64,000 nt of DNA from Maribacter litopenaei (GTDB lineage: Bacteria > Bacteroidota > Bacteroidia > Flavobacteriales > Flavobacteriaceae). Shown piece by piece: positions 39,949-48,585 of this stretch; within the stretch, counting starts at the first letter, position 1; each line of letters opens with the position of its first letter. The notes under the pieces are model-generated. The model had not been told where the DNA came from and searched no databases. It saw only the letters and a program-made list of their open reading frames with translations. The stretch covers positions 1,054,001-1,118,000 of the forward strand of contig NZ_CP104205.1 in NCBI RefSeq assembly GCF_025244665.1. Reading direction: 5' to 3'. The translations under genes and the position numbers were made by a program.

Positions 39949-41277
39949 TTATAGCTTAGGTTCCCAGCCCGGCGCATATTCCCTCTTCCGGAAATTCATT
40001 GCCATTTCATTATTCAATACCTTTCCTGTAGCCGTATCAATTTTTAAGGTCTCCCCGGCATCCTGTGCCATATTCCCTAAATGGCATAACATTGTTGTTA
40101 TACTGGCATCCTGGATATCCGAATGTAGACTTTCGTCCTGTCTAATGGCATTGAAGAAGTTGCCCACATGGTTCACGTCCAATTGGCCTTCCCCACGAGT
40201 ATTGGTAGTTTCACTGGATCCGCCTTCTTTTTCTTCTTTTAGTAAATTTCCCTGAAGGTCATATAATTGGTAGAAATTACGATCCAGCATGATGGAACCT
40301 TTGCTTCCATAGATGGTAATACCCCTTCCCGGTCGTTCCGGTTTCATAATACCACGGCTGTGTCCTGTCCAGGTAATAAATTTATCATTGTCAAATGAAA
40401 ATGTGACCTGTTGATTATCCACAAATTCCCAATCATCATCATAGGTGTATTTTCCACCGAAGGAAGTCACACTTTGGGGTAGGTCAACACCTAGTGCCCA
40501 TCTACAGATATCAATTTCATGGGTTCCATTGTTGTGGATTTCACCGGTTCCCCAATTCCGGAACCAATGCCAATTATAAGGGTGTACGTTATCCTTATAT
40601 TTTTTTCTAAGGGCATATCCTTGCCAAAGCTCCCAGTCCAAGGTCTTTGGCACATCAATTATGTTGCCTTTGCCAATACTGCCACGGTTATTGGAGTAAT
40701 AGGCCTCGCCTTTATAAACATCGCCAATAATTCCTTCCCTAATATCCTTGATGGCACTAATAGACGTTACTGCTGAGCGTTGCTGGTTCCCCATTTGAAC
40801 TTTTTTACCATATTTTCTTTGTGCGGCCGTCAACAAATCATTTTCATGGGGATTGTGGCTACAAGGTTTTTCCACATACACATGTTTACCTGCTTGCAAC
40901 GCCAAAATGGCCATTGGAGCATGCCAATGTTCCGGAGTGGCAATAAAAACGGCATCCACTTTTTTATCCTCCAATACTTTACGAAAGTCCTTCTCTACCT
41001 TGGGTACATAGCCAATATTTTGTTGGCACCATGCATTGTGCTCCTCAATAATAACATCATCCACGTCACAACTATATAGAATGGTGGCATTTGGGTCTGC
41101 ATGGATGGCCTTTACATGAGCTTTGGCCCTACTTCGTACCCCAATAACAGCACAGTTTATTTTATCGTTAGCACCTAAAATATTCGCGTAAGAGGCAGAT
41201 GAAAAAAGTATTCCCCCTAAGGTTAAACCTGCCGTTCCGGCGCTCGTCTTCTTTATAAAGTTTCTTCTTGTTGTCAT
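39949..41277 (-). CDS. Gfo/Idh/MocA oxidoreductase with Tat-type signal
   Basis: A 442-residue NAD(P)-dependent oxidoreductase. The N-terminus TTRRNFIKKTSAGTAGLTLGG is a twin-arginine signal. The Rossmann part shows NCAVIGVRSRAKAHVKAIHA, FIATPEHWHAPMAILALQAGKHVYVEKPCSHNP (the EKP motif). The second domain has WHWFRNWGTGEIHNNGTHEIDICRWALGV. Such exported Gfo/Idh proteins act on sugars, including 3-keto and glycosidase chemistry. It is three bases downstream of the DUF1080 gene, an association common in Bacteroidota. The frame is intact. Confidence 0.92.
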   Translation of the reverse strand: MTTRRNFIKKTSAGTAGLTLGGILFSSASYANILGANDKINCAVIGVRSRAKAHVKAIHADPNATILYSCDVDDVIIEEHNAWCQQNIGYVPKVEKDFRKVLEDKKVDAVFIATPEHWHAPMAILALQAGKHVYVEKPCSHNPHENDLLTAAQRKYGKKVQMGNQQRSAVTSISAIKDIREGIIGDVYKGEAYYSNNRGSIGKGNIIDVPKTLDWELWQGYALRKKYKDNVHPYNWHWFRNWGTGEIHNNGTHEIDICRWALGVDLPQSVTSFGGKYTYDDDWEFVDNQQVTFSFDNDKFITWTGHSRGIMKPERPGRGITIYGSKGSIMLDRNFYQLYDLQGNLLKEEKEGGSSETTNTRGEGQLDVNHVGNFFNAIRQDESLHSDIQDASITTMLCHLGNMAQDAGETLKIDTATGKVLNNEMAMNFRKREYAPGWEPKL

Positions 41278-41280
41278 TGC

Positions 41281-42660
41281 CTATTCGTTTGTAGTTGGTT
41301 TTATTTTTATGTTTTTGAAGGAAACCCGATTCCCATGATCTTGCAAAAGGATGTGGCCTTTTTCCGCTTCCCCAAAGTTGGGCCAGGTTACATACTTGCT
41401 TTCAGATACCAATTTTCTATATGCATCGCTTCCCCGTTCGTATTCCAAAACTTTCATCCCATTTAACCAGTGTTCTACATGTCCGTCTTTGGATACGATA
41501 TGGGCGGTGTTCCATTCTCCGATTGGGTTGATGGGCTTGTTTTCATCCGCTTTGATAAGGTCATAAAGTGAAGCAACCGTTCTACTTCCTTCATGATTGC
41601 CCAATTTGGCATCGGGATGCCGTTCATCGTCCAATATTTGATATTCCAAACCAATTGAGGAACCAGGGCCTTTGTTGAGGTCTGTATCCACATAGTATTT
41701 GATACCGCTATTGGCGCCCTCGGTAATTTTAAAATCCATCTTTAATTCAAAATCACCAAAGGTCTCCTTGGTCACAATATCACCACCCGCAGCAGATTCC
41801 TCACCACCTGAAGAGAGTACTGTCAATATACCATCGTTGATTTCCCAACCTTTTTCTCGGAAATTCATCCAATCGGGCGCCACGCCAGCCATCCGTAGTT
41901 TTACCATCCCGAGCATTTGCCACCCATTTTTTTCCTCATCTACACCAAGGCTGTTTTTAGTAATTATGGGTTTTACGGGAGTTTTTTTGCTGTATTTGGA
42001 CAGACTGTCGGTGAGTATCTTAATATCTTTCCAAATTATTTCTGTTCCCTCCTGTTGTTCATCTCCAATACTATGCACCTGTAATGCTATAAATCCTTTT
42101 GAAGTTTTATCGTCGATGAGATGTGCAGCTGGGACATCGTTGATCCATGTCTTTATAGTATCGCCGATAGCTTCAATCCTATAATGGTTCCAATCATTTT
42201 GTTTGAAAGCTTTTTGCGCATCAGGATTCCCGGTCATGGGGTTTAACCAACCTCTACGGGCCTCGTCATAAATACCTGCACTCCAAGCTCTATCCGAAGG
42301 ATCTATTTCAATTTGATATCCATGAATCCGTCCGTCCATGTAATGGGAAAAACTGTTGCTTCTAATTTGAATGCCGGAATTCATGGTAGAATCCACTTTA
42401 TAATCCAATTCCATTATAAAATCCCCGTACATTTTGTCCGTTGTTAAAAAGGAATTTGGGGTATCATGTACGGTACTTCCAACGATGCTGTTATCCCGAA
42501 TGGAATAATTGGCCGTTCCCCCTTTTTGTGTCCATCCATTGAGGGACTCCCCATCAAAAAGGGATACCCAAGGAGTGGTATCGGCTGGTTCTTGTTTGCA
42601 ACTAAGAATGAAAATGGCAATTGTTGCAACTACCGAAATTATCAATCTGGATTTTGTCAT
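41281..42660 (-). CDS. Tandem DUF1080 (3-keto-disaccharide hydrolase-like) lipoprotein
   Basis: A 459-residue lipoprotein (IAIFILSCKQE) with two DUF1080/LamG-like beta-sandwich domains. The first opens with WVSLFDGESLNGWTQKGG and contains DFIMELDYKVDSTMNSGIQIRS. The second has DWMNFREKGWEINDGILTVL and DFELKMDFKITEGANSGIKYYV. DUF1080 members include 3-keto-disaccharide hydrolases. The pairing with an exported Gfo/Idh oxidoreductase supports a glycoside oxidation-cleavage role outside the cytoplasm, though which sugar is unknown. The frame is intact. Confidence 0.9.
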   Translation of the reverse strand: MTKSRLIISVVATIAIFILSCKQEPADTTPWVSLFDGESLNGWTQKGGTANYSIRDNSIVGSTVHDTPNSFLTTDKMYGDFIMELDYKVDSTMNSGIQIRSNSFSHYMDGRIHGYQIEIDPSDRAWSAGIYDEARRGWLNPMTGNPDAQKAFKQNDWNHYRIEAIGDTIKTWINDVPAAHLIDDKTSKGFIALQVHSIGDEQQEGTEIIWKDIKILTDSLSKYSKKTPVKPIITKNSLGVDEEKNGWQMLGMVKLRMAGVAPDWMNFREKGWEINDGILTVLSSGGEESAAGGDIVTKETFGDFELKMDFKITEGANSGIKYYVDTDLNKGPGSSIGLEYQILDDERHPDAKLGNHEGSRTVASLYDLIKADENKPINPIGEWNTAHIVSKDGHVEHWLNGMKVLEYERGSDAYRKLVSESKYVTWPNFGEAEKGHILLQDHGNRVSFKNIKIKPTTNE

Positions 42661-42693
42661 GTTATTGATTGTTGTTATTAAAATGGTTGAAAT

Positions 42694-42721
42694 AAAAAAG
42701 CGTCTTAAAAAAAGACGCTTG
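42694..42721 (-). terminator. Terminator after the TonB-plug gene
   Basis: A 9-base-pair stem AAGCGTCTT / AAGACGCTT with an A/T loop is followed on the minus strand by a T run, 22 bases beyond the stop of the MG2/TonB-plug gene. It separates that gene from the DUF1080 gene. Confidence 0.88.
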
Positions 42722-42743
42722 AAGATAGTGATTTTTAATTCTA

Positions 42744-45278
42744 TTAATTAGAAGCATTGACTTCCATTTCAATTATTTTGCTGACCGGAATCCCGTCATC
42801 GGTGAGTCCCTCTACCTGTATGAGGTATTTGCCCGGGTTGTCCCCAGTAAAGAATTCGAGCTGGTTGCTACCATTATTTTTAAGGAGTATAACAGGTTCC
42901 CAAAATAGGGTGGAGCGGTAATCCGGTTTTTCATGTTCCTTTTGTTGTATGGAATAATTAGGTGCATAGAATTCCGGTACCTTGTTGAAACCGGGTATTT
43001 TGGTATTAATTACACCCGGGTAATCTTCGGGTATACCATCAATCCTTAAACCTTTTTCAGTATATATGGAGATAACACCTGCACCTCCTCTTGAACCAAA
43101 TATAGCGCCATCAGATCCCCAAGTGACATCAATAAAACTAACCTCTGCGGCCCTTAGGCTTTGTAAAAATGTGAAATCAGACCATATGCCATCTACAAGG
43201 ACAGCGGCATTGGTGCCACCCGCAGTGGATTTGGGATCACCTGGAAGGCTAACTTTTTGATTAGGATAGGTTCCTGTCACCCATACACCTGGAATTCTTG
43301 TTAATAGTTCAATTGCGCTGAAAGTTTCACCTCCAGTAATAGAATCGCGATACACCCGTTTTGAAAAAGGACTTGACGATAGTGTTGCATTATATGCTTC
43401 ATTTATCATTTCTGTCCTTGATTTTTTCTTTTCTGTAACAACCACCTCATCCAATTGGGTCACTTCCTTTGGGTCATATTTAAAATCGGTCAACTTTTTT
43501 TTGAAAGCGTTTAGAAGGTAGTCGTTATCTCGGTGAGAAGTATCCGGTGGACTTGGGCAAACTATTCCTAGGCGCCGGCAGTTCTATGGGGAGTTCCGGG
43601 TCAAGGACAAAATCGATGGATCTTGGTTTCTTGGAGATGCTTTCCGCCTGTAGTATGGCGTCCATACTATCCTGAAAGAAAAAGTTGCCGAAACTGAACC
43701 TTCCATCGATGTCGGTCGAGTCCTTTTCATAGATCGAGTCCTCTCCCATGAGGGTGAGGGATGCCACGCTCTGCCTGGGCTTTTCGTTGTCGTGGAAGCT
43801 TACGGTCCTACCGCTGATGGCGATGCCCTTTTCAGGTTCGAACCTTGGTTTGTCTCCCGTCTTCTTCTCCAGGAGCTGTGACCATTGGAACCTTCTCCAC
43901 CCGTGGGTGAGCATCAGCGCGTCGAGCAGCTGTTTCCTTTCAGTAGAATTTTCCCCGAAGAAGTACCCTGCATCGGGAACGGTGGCCCCCACGTCGGAAT
44001 CCAACAGGAGCCAGCTGCGGATATCCCCGTCGCCCTTGGGGGATATGCCGTTGTCCGAGACCACGCTCATGGAGAACTCGCCTTCCACCGGACTTCCCTT
44101 GGGATTCCTAAGGGCAAGGTCCAGTTGTACCCGGTCCCGTGTGCCGTAGCTTTCATGGTCCGTTCGGATGTCGAGCGATGCCCTGTTATTGGGGTTCTCC
44201 ACAAAGAAGAGCCGCTCGCAAACGGGCTTGCCCTTTGCGGTGAACAGGGTGAACTGCGCCACGCCCTCCTTGAGCCGTTCCGGGTATACCTTTACGGCAT
44301 GGTCGGCCTTCCCATTTCCGTCCAGTACCTGTTTTAGGAATACCTCTCCCCTAAGGTGCCCTAGGAGCACGGCGCCTTGTAGCCCCCTGTCCTCGCTGGT
44401 AGCGACCTGCACCAGGATATATTCCTCCCGGTCGGTGACGTTGAGTACGTACCCTTTATCGTACACCTGTGGCAATTCGAAGTCACGTGGGGAACCCCCG
44501 GTTCCAAGTCCGGCGAAATAGGTCTTTCCGGGCAGCGGTTTAAAGTTAATCGCCCCCAGGCCGAACTCCCTACTTTCGAAATCGGTAATGGTGTTGCCCT
44601 CCCCGTCCAGGATACTTCCCCTAACGGCAAGACCGTTTCCTAGCCCATCGGTCACCTCGATACCGAGTTTTGTGGGCATCCCGTTAACGAGCTGCCCCCC
44701 TCCGGGAAGAAGCGTACGATGATCCGGGATGCCAGCTCCGAAATATCATCGTCATCATCATCATTTTTAATGGAACGGCCAAATTCCTGAGGAGTTTCGG
44801 GAATATCGGATGTGGCCATGCTCTGCATCCGGATGGGGATTTTCTTTTCGAAGAGTACGGGCTCGTCCTCGTTGAGCATGTATTTTGTATAGGCCCTAAG
44901 GGTATATTCGCCCTGTTGGAGTTCTTGGTCTAACCTGATTTCGCCCTCGGCCCCCGGCCCCAAGACGAACTGTTTCCTTCGTTCCACGACCTGTCCGTCC
45001 GGTCCCACAAGTTCCACATGTACGACCCTGCTCCTGTTGCTGGCCCTGTGGTCTATACCGTCCACCAGGTAGGTCTTGAACCAGATGGTCTCGCCGTTGG
45101 TATAGAAGTCCTTGTCCGTCTGCAGGTAGGTCTTCTCCGGCCTTTCGTTATTGTTGTATAGCATCAGCTTGCCCAGGATGTTGTCTAGCTGCAGGCTTTC
45201 CTGTACCGGCCCGTTGAAGGACAGCAGTGCCAGCATCGCAAGGGATGCCAAAAACCAAAAGGGACGTAAATTTTTCAT
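42744..45278 (-). CDS. Large secreted MG2/TonB-plug protein, frameshifted, compositionally mosaic
   Basis: About 844 residues, exported. The N-terminus carries PEKTYLQTDKDFYTNGETIW, the macroglobulin-like MG2 start typical of this Bacteroidota family. The middle part has beta domains (LDIRTDHESYGTRDRVQLDL). The C-terminal 250 residues resemble a TonB-receptor plug: LDEVVVTEKKKSRTEMINEAY, FSAIELLTRIPGVW and WGSDGAIFGSRGGAGVISIYT. Breaks are a G-run deletion at 44695-44700 and a +1 at 43529-43533 (CTCGG); net length unchanged. Sequence above about 43,530 is visibly GC-richer than below. It may help outer-membrane receptors; its role is unknown. Confidence 0.85.
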
Positions 45279-45336
45279 AACGAAGTGTTTACATCCCTTA
45301 AGATAAGGAATTATTTCTTTTTCGTAAGTAAATTCT

Positions 45337-46035
45337 TTAGTGGGCTCCTTCCTTTAAATAATCCCCAAAATTAGCTTTGAACCGATTTAATCGTGGAATG
45401 GATACATTTCGTATATAGGAATTGTTGGGATGTTTTTTCTCGTAGTCCTGGTGATAGTCCTCTGCCTCATAGAATTTTGTAAAGGCAGTAACTTCTGTGG
45501 TAATGAGAGCGCCACTATAAACATCCTGATCTTTTAATGCTTGGATATAACTTTCAATAATCTTTTTTTCATCATCATTTTTATAAAAAGCTATAGAGCG
45601 ATACTGCGTTCCACGGTCAGGACCCTGGCGATTCAAAGTGGTGGGGTCGTGCGACCCAAAAAAGACTTGTACCAATTCCACAAAGGAAATTTCCTTTGGG
45701 TCATAATAGACTTCTACCGCCTCGGCATGGGAAGTTTGTCCACCGCCTACCATTTCATAGGTAGGATTTTTTTCGGTTCCCCCGGAATACCCGGATATAA
45801 CCTCCTTTACGCCTCTAACGCTCTCAAAGATGGCTTCTACGCACCAAAAGCAGCCACTTGCAAAATAGGCCGTTTCATACTTGCTAAGGTCTTGAGGACT
45901 TAATTTTTCCAACATCTCAGGTGTTTTCGTTTTCTCTGAGGTATTTTCGGATAATTTGTCCTGTTTGGTTTTGGATTGGCAGCTTGTAGCCAATAAGATC
46001 GCCACAGCCATAAATAGATGTTGTATATATCTCAT
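45337..46035 (-). CDS. msrA: Peptide-methionine (S)-S-oxide reductase, lipoprotein
   Basis: A 232-residue MsrA. An N-terminal lipoprotein signal (ILLATSCQSK) and a polar linker precede the catalytic domain. FASGCFWCVEAIFESVRGV carries the nucleophilic Cys, and SGYSGGTEKNPTYEMV, THAEAVEVYYDP-like and FFGSHDPTTLNRQGPDRGTQYRS complete the pattern. It repairs S-sulfoxide methionines in envelope proteins. The frame is intact. The upstream 101-base gap is shared with the divergent M23 gene. Confidence 0.94.
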   Translation of the reverse strand: MRYIQHLFMAVAILLATSCQSKTKQDKLSENTSEKTKTPEMLEKLSPQDLSKYETAYFASGCFWCVEAIFESVRGVKEVISGYSGGTEKNPTYEMVGGGQTSHAEAVEVYYDPKEISFVELVQVFFGSHDPTTLNRQGPDRGTQYRSIAFYKNDDEKKIIESYIQALKDQDVYSGALITTEVTAFTKFYEAEDYHQDYEKKHPNNSYIRNVSIPRLNRFKANFGDYLKEGAH

Positions 46036-46136
46036 TGTAATTGGTTTTGTAGAGTTAGTAGGAAAAATACAAAGTACTTACCCTTTAAAAGGTTAAAATA
46101 TGTTAAGTATAGGATTTGCCATCTTATTTTTATCCC

Positions 46137-46820
46137 ATGAATGTATTGGAGCAATTGCTTTTTTCATATTCGGAAAAGACTATTCCTATTTTAGATAGTT
46201 CAATTCCCCTATCATGCTATGTCCCTTTGGATTTATCTGTCGATAATGTAGAATTAAAAAAAAGGGATATTTCGAGTCCTACAGGATGTCAATCCTATAT
46301 TGATGCGGTTTTGGAACAAAATTCGGGTCATGTGGCATATGGAGGATATTTGGAGCATAGAAATCTTTATGCGGATAAGGCCAGTTTCAATGATAAAAAT
46401 AGTCATCCAAGAAATATTCATTTAGGAATCGATTATTGGGCACCTTCAGGTACCGCAGTCATTGCTCCTTTAGATGGAACAGTGCATAGTTTTAAAAATA
46501 ATAATGTGATAGGGGACTACGGCCCAACCATTATTTTAGAACATCAACTCAATGCAATTGTCTTTTATTCCTTGTACGGTCATTTAAGTCTTGAGTCTTT
46601 AAGAGGAATGAAGACCGGTAAGAAGTTCAAGGCCGGTACTGTTCTTGCGACTTTAGGTACTCCTGATATCAATGTTAATTATGCTCCCCACCTACATTTT
46701 CAAATAATTCATGATTTAGAAGGAAATTGGGGAGATTACCCTGGTGTATGTGCTAAGGATCGCTTGGATTTTTATAAGGATAATTGCCCAGATCCTAATT
46801 TACTTTTGAAAATAACGTAA
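46137..46820 (+). CDS. M23-family metallopeptidase-like protein
   Basis: About 227 residues with a LytM/M23 domain: NIHLGIDYWAPSGTAVIAPLDGTV has the first zinc ligands (H-x3-D), YSLYGHLSLESL and HLHFQIIHD the later ones (HxH). Catalytic residues look complete. I do not see a signal peptide, so either it acts in the cytoplasm or the N-terminus is different. A TTG 21 bases upstream also opens the frame, but it lies in a promoter-like TTTG element; the ATG is preferred. It is divergent from msrA. The frame is intact. Confidence 0.85.
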   Translation: MNVLEQLLFSYSEKTIPILDSSIPLSCYVPLDLSVDNVELKKRDISSPTGCQSYIDAVLEQNSGHVAYGGYLEHRNLYADKASFNDKNSHPRNIHLGIDYWAPSGTAVIAPLDGTVHSFKNNNVIGDYGPTIILEHQLNAIVFYSLYGHLSLESLRGMKTGKKFKAGTVLATLGTPDINVNYAPHLHFQIIHDLEGNWGDYPGVCAKDRLDFYKDNCPDPNLLLKIT

Positions 46821-46911
46821 TGCTTCTCGATTAAAAACACCTTTTCTCGGTGATCGGTTTTTAGTGTTATATCTTTTCGTCGATTGAATTTTACACTTTA
46901 TCCCGATTGTT

Positions 46912-46950
46912 GCCGGATAACGAGAAACCGTTGTTTTTCAACGAATCGGC
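46912..46950 (+). promoter_or_regulatory. Nested stem-loop in the leader of the copy-1 peptide gene
   Basis: An inner hairpin CGTTG-TTTTT-CAACG is enclosed by GCCG and CGGC arms. The same bases occur in the other repeat copy. It lies 51 bases before the gene's ATG and could be an operator or a structured 5' leader. I only see the pairing potential; transcription start is unknown. Confidence 0.45.
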
Positions 46951-47001
46951 ACCCCCTGAAATACGCTTGCTAAAGTTATAATAATGTAACAAACGCAAGT
47001 C

Positions 47002-47238
47002 ATGAAAACAGTAGCGACCATCTTCTTCATCATCTTCATAGGAACCGCGGCAAGCGCACAGGATACGAATGAAACCGTAAAGGTTGACACTATCGAGATG
47101 GGCATCGTTACCCAAACCACTCCTTCGGTAATAAAGGAAAGGATGCAAGAAGTGGCCCGTTTGTACAAGTTCAAAAATTCAAGGATCAAAAAGGAGCTTT
47201 CCTTTGCCACTAAAAGGAACAGTCCCAAGATGGCTTAA
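47002..47238 (+). CDS. Small secreted peptide-family protein, copy A
   Basis: A 78-residue protein I cannot assign to a named family. It has a clear Sec signal (VATIFFIIFIGTAASAQ) leaving a mature part of about 58 residues. The C-terminal segment VARLYKFKNSRIKKELSF, ending KMA, recurs in the proteins at 47570, 52048 and 62703. The consensus is hydrophobic-Tyr-basic-aromatic-Lys-x-Ser-Arg-hydrophobic-Lys and a final Lys-x-Ala. It is nearly identical (about six differences) to the gene at 62703 and sits within the 489-base repeat. No enzyme motif or cysteine is present in the mature part. Confidence 0.85.
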   Translation: MKTVATIFFIIFIGTAASAQDTNETVKVDTIEMGIVTQTTPSVIKERMQEVARLYKFKNSRIKKELSFATKRNSPKMA

Positions 47239-47267
47239 CCTACAATACTATCCCCCCGGTAACCCGG

Positions 47268-47283
47268 CCTGCCGAAAGGCAGG
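47268..47283 (+). terminator. Hairpin downstream of copy A (possible terminator)
   Basis: A 6-bp stem CCTGCC/GGCAGG with a GAAA loop lies 30 bases after the stop codon. In copy D the same place reads CCTGCCC-TT-GGGCAGG on + with the loop-closing bases changed in a compensating way, which supports a real structure. No strong T run follows directly, so it may be an mRNA-end or processing signal instead of a classical terminator. Confidence 0.5.
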
Positions 47284-47379
47284 TTTGGGACTACCCCTTA
47301 AAAAGTTGCTTATAATTGTTTTAATCTTCTCCTTTTTTGTGACCTTTTTGAAAATTTATTTGGATTAATACTTGTAGGA

Positions 47380-47520
47380 ATCGATCATTTTTATCGGTGA
47401 AAGGCTAAAAAACATCGATAAAAGTAAAAATATAATGTAGGAATTGACTTACTAAGGATTGTTGTTCATCGAAAAGATTGAATTTCATCGGTAAAATTGA
47501 ACATTTCATCGAAACTCAAA
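47380..47520 (+). promoter_or_regulatory. Phased CATCG-type repeats upstream of copy B
   Basis: In the 331-base gap between two peptide genes, the motif (T)CATCG(G/A)TAAA recurs. Starts are at 47392 (TATCGGTGA), 47413 (CATCGATAA), 47467 (CATCGAAAA), 47486 (CATCGGTAA) and 47507 (CATCGAAAC), spaced 21, 54, 19 and 21 bases. Spacing near two helical turns suggests a regulator binding on one DNA face. The rest of the gap holds the end of the repeat and AT-rich sequence without a gene. Confidence 0.6.
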
Positions 47521-47569
47521 TTCTAAATCTGTAATCGAAGAGTTATATACAGACCAAATCGACCTACTA

Positions 47570-47806
47570 ATGAAAACTATTCTATTTTTTATACTTGTTA
47601 TCTGCATGGGAGCTTTTGCCCAAGCTCAGAAACAGGAACTTGAAATGAAAGTGAGTACCATTTCAATGCCTATTGCTGAACCCATGGATCAAACTAATTT
47701 GGGTGAAAAGCTTCCTGCGATAACCGGTATTTTTGTTCTAAAGCATTCGAGAGTGAAAAGGGCTTTGTCTTTTGTAGTAGAGGAGAAAATTGAAAAACTG
47801 GCTTAA
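47570..47806 (+). CDS. Small secreted peptide-family protein, copy B
   Basis: A 78-residue protein with a Sec signal (LFFILVICMGAFAQAQ). The mature part is short and ends in FVLKHSRVKRALSF followed by KIEKLA. Ser-Arg-Val-Lys and the final Lys-Leu-Ala align with the other three members, while the middle is different. It starts 331 bases after copy A and ends only four bases before the convergent esterase stop. The upstream region carries the phased CATCG repeats. Function unknown. Confidence 0.82.
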   Translation: MKTILFFILVICMGAFAQAQKQELEMKVSTISMPIAEPMDQTNLGEKLPAITGIFVLKHSRVKRALSFVVEEKIEKLA

Positions 47807-48527
47807 TCCGTTATTATTTCAACTCCCTTTTCATTTAGGACTTCAGGTCCCAAAATATCCCAAACATTTTCCGCAACTATTTTTTGGCCTTCTGCTGTTG
47901 GATGGATGCCATCTTCTAGATTGAGTTCAGGTTCTCCAGCTACACCTTCCAAAAGAAATGGAATCAATAGAACATCGTTCTTTTGGGCCAATTCAGGGTA
48001 CATACTTTTGAATTCTGACGTGTATTCCACTCCCATATTGGGAGGAATCTGCATTCCCGCAAGAATGATGGTGGTTTCCTCATTTTTTTTGTGAACGGCA
48101 TCGATTATTTTTTGAAGGTTTTCCCTTGATTTTTCCAACGGAATACCTCTGAGTCCGTCATTGGCACCAAGCTCAAGTACAAAAATATCTACCTCTTGGT
48201 TTAGGATCCAATCCAATCTGTTGAGACCCCCGGAGGTAGTCTCTCCACTAAGTCCGAGTTGATAACGGTATAATTTAGACCTAAAGAGTCAATCCGTTTT
48301 TGGATCAGGTTTGGAAATCCCTGTTCCGTTTCCAACCCATAGGCCGCCGTAAGGCTATTTCCAAAAAATAGAATTACTTTTTCATCGGATGTAGTATCGT
48401 CATCGACAACATTTGGGGATGTTTCAGGGTTCTTCGCCTCATTATTCGATTGTTTTGGTTCCTCACCACAGGCAAATACCAGCAAAAAGGCCAAAAAATA
48501 ACTAAACTTTAATACTTTGTGCATCAT
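47803..48527 (-). CDS. SGNH-hydrolase lysophospholipase/arylesterase (TesA-like) lipoprotein, frameshifted
   Basis: About 241 residues. A lipoprotein signal (FLLVFACGEEP) and an acidic linker lead to VILFFGNSLTAAYGLE (block I, Ser in GNSL), the repaired INSGLSGETTSGGLNRLDW, FVLELGANDGLRGIP (block III) and LNLEDGIHPTAEGQ (catalytic Asp-His). The break at 48254-48258 (CCGAG on +) needs one extra base (TCCGGA). It is divergent from the ABC ATPase gene, the same order as tesA beside ybbA-ybbP in E. coli, which suggests an old conserved unit. Confidence 0.9.
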
Positions 48528-48585
48528 GGATTCTTCTATAAGTAGAAATCATTTGTTTACTTTGTTAGCTTGTACCAAACGATTT

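Larger units (their letters stand above)
46826..47314 (+). repeat. 489-base repeat, copy 1 (inverted relative to 62391-62879)
   Basis: This segment matches the reverse complement of 62391-62879 over its whole length. Both copies are 489 bases and differ mainly by scattered substitutions, roughly nine in ten positions agreeing by eye. It holds the promoter region, the whole small secreted protein gene and the downstream hairpin. Edges are sharp: left of CTCGATTAAAA and right of GTTGCTTATA the flanks diverge. No transposase, target-site duplication or terminal inverted repeat was seen. Confidence 0.9.

Noticed and set aside
43748-44630. Long open frames on the plus strand opposite the MG2/TonB-plug gene
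   Set aside because: GC-rich sequence lengthens chance frames; the minus strand holds the conserved family motifs.
46891-47228. Open frames on the strand opposite the small secreted peptide genes, conserved in both repeat copies
   Set aside because: They are conserved only because the whole repeat is; the signal peptide and family motif support the other strand.
46826-47314. Insertion sequence
   Set aside because: No transposase, terminal inverted repeats or target duplication; the only gene is the small secreted protein.
47239-47569. CRISPR-like array in the short CATCG repeats
   Set aside because: Repeat unit is under 12 bases with 19-21-base spacing, imperfect and not followed by unique spacers of constant length; no cas genes nearby.
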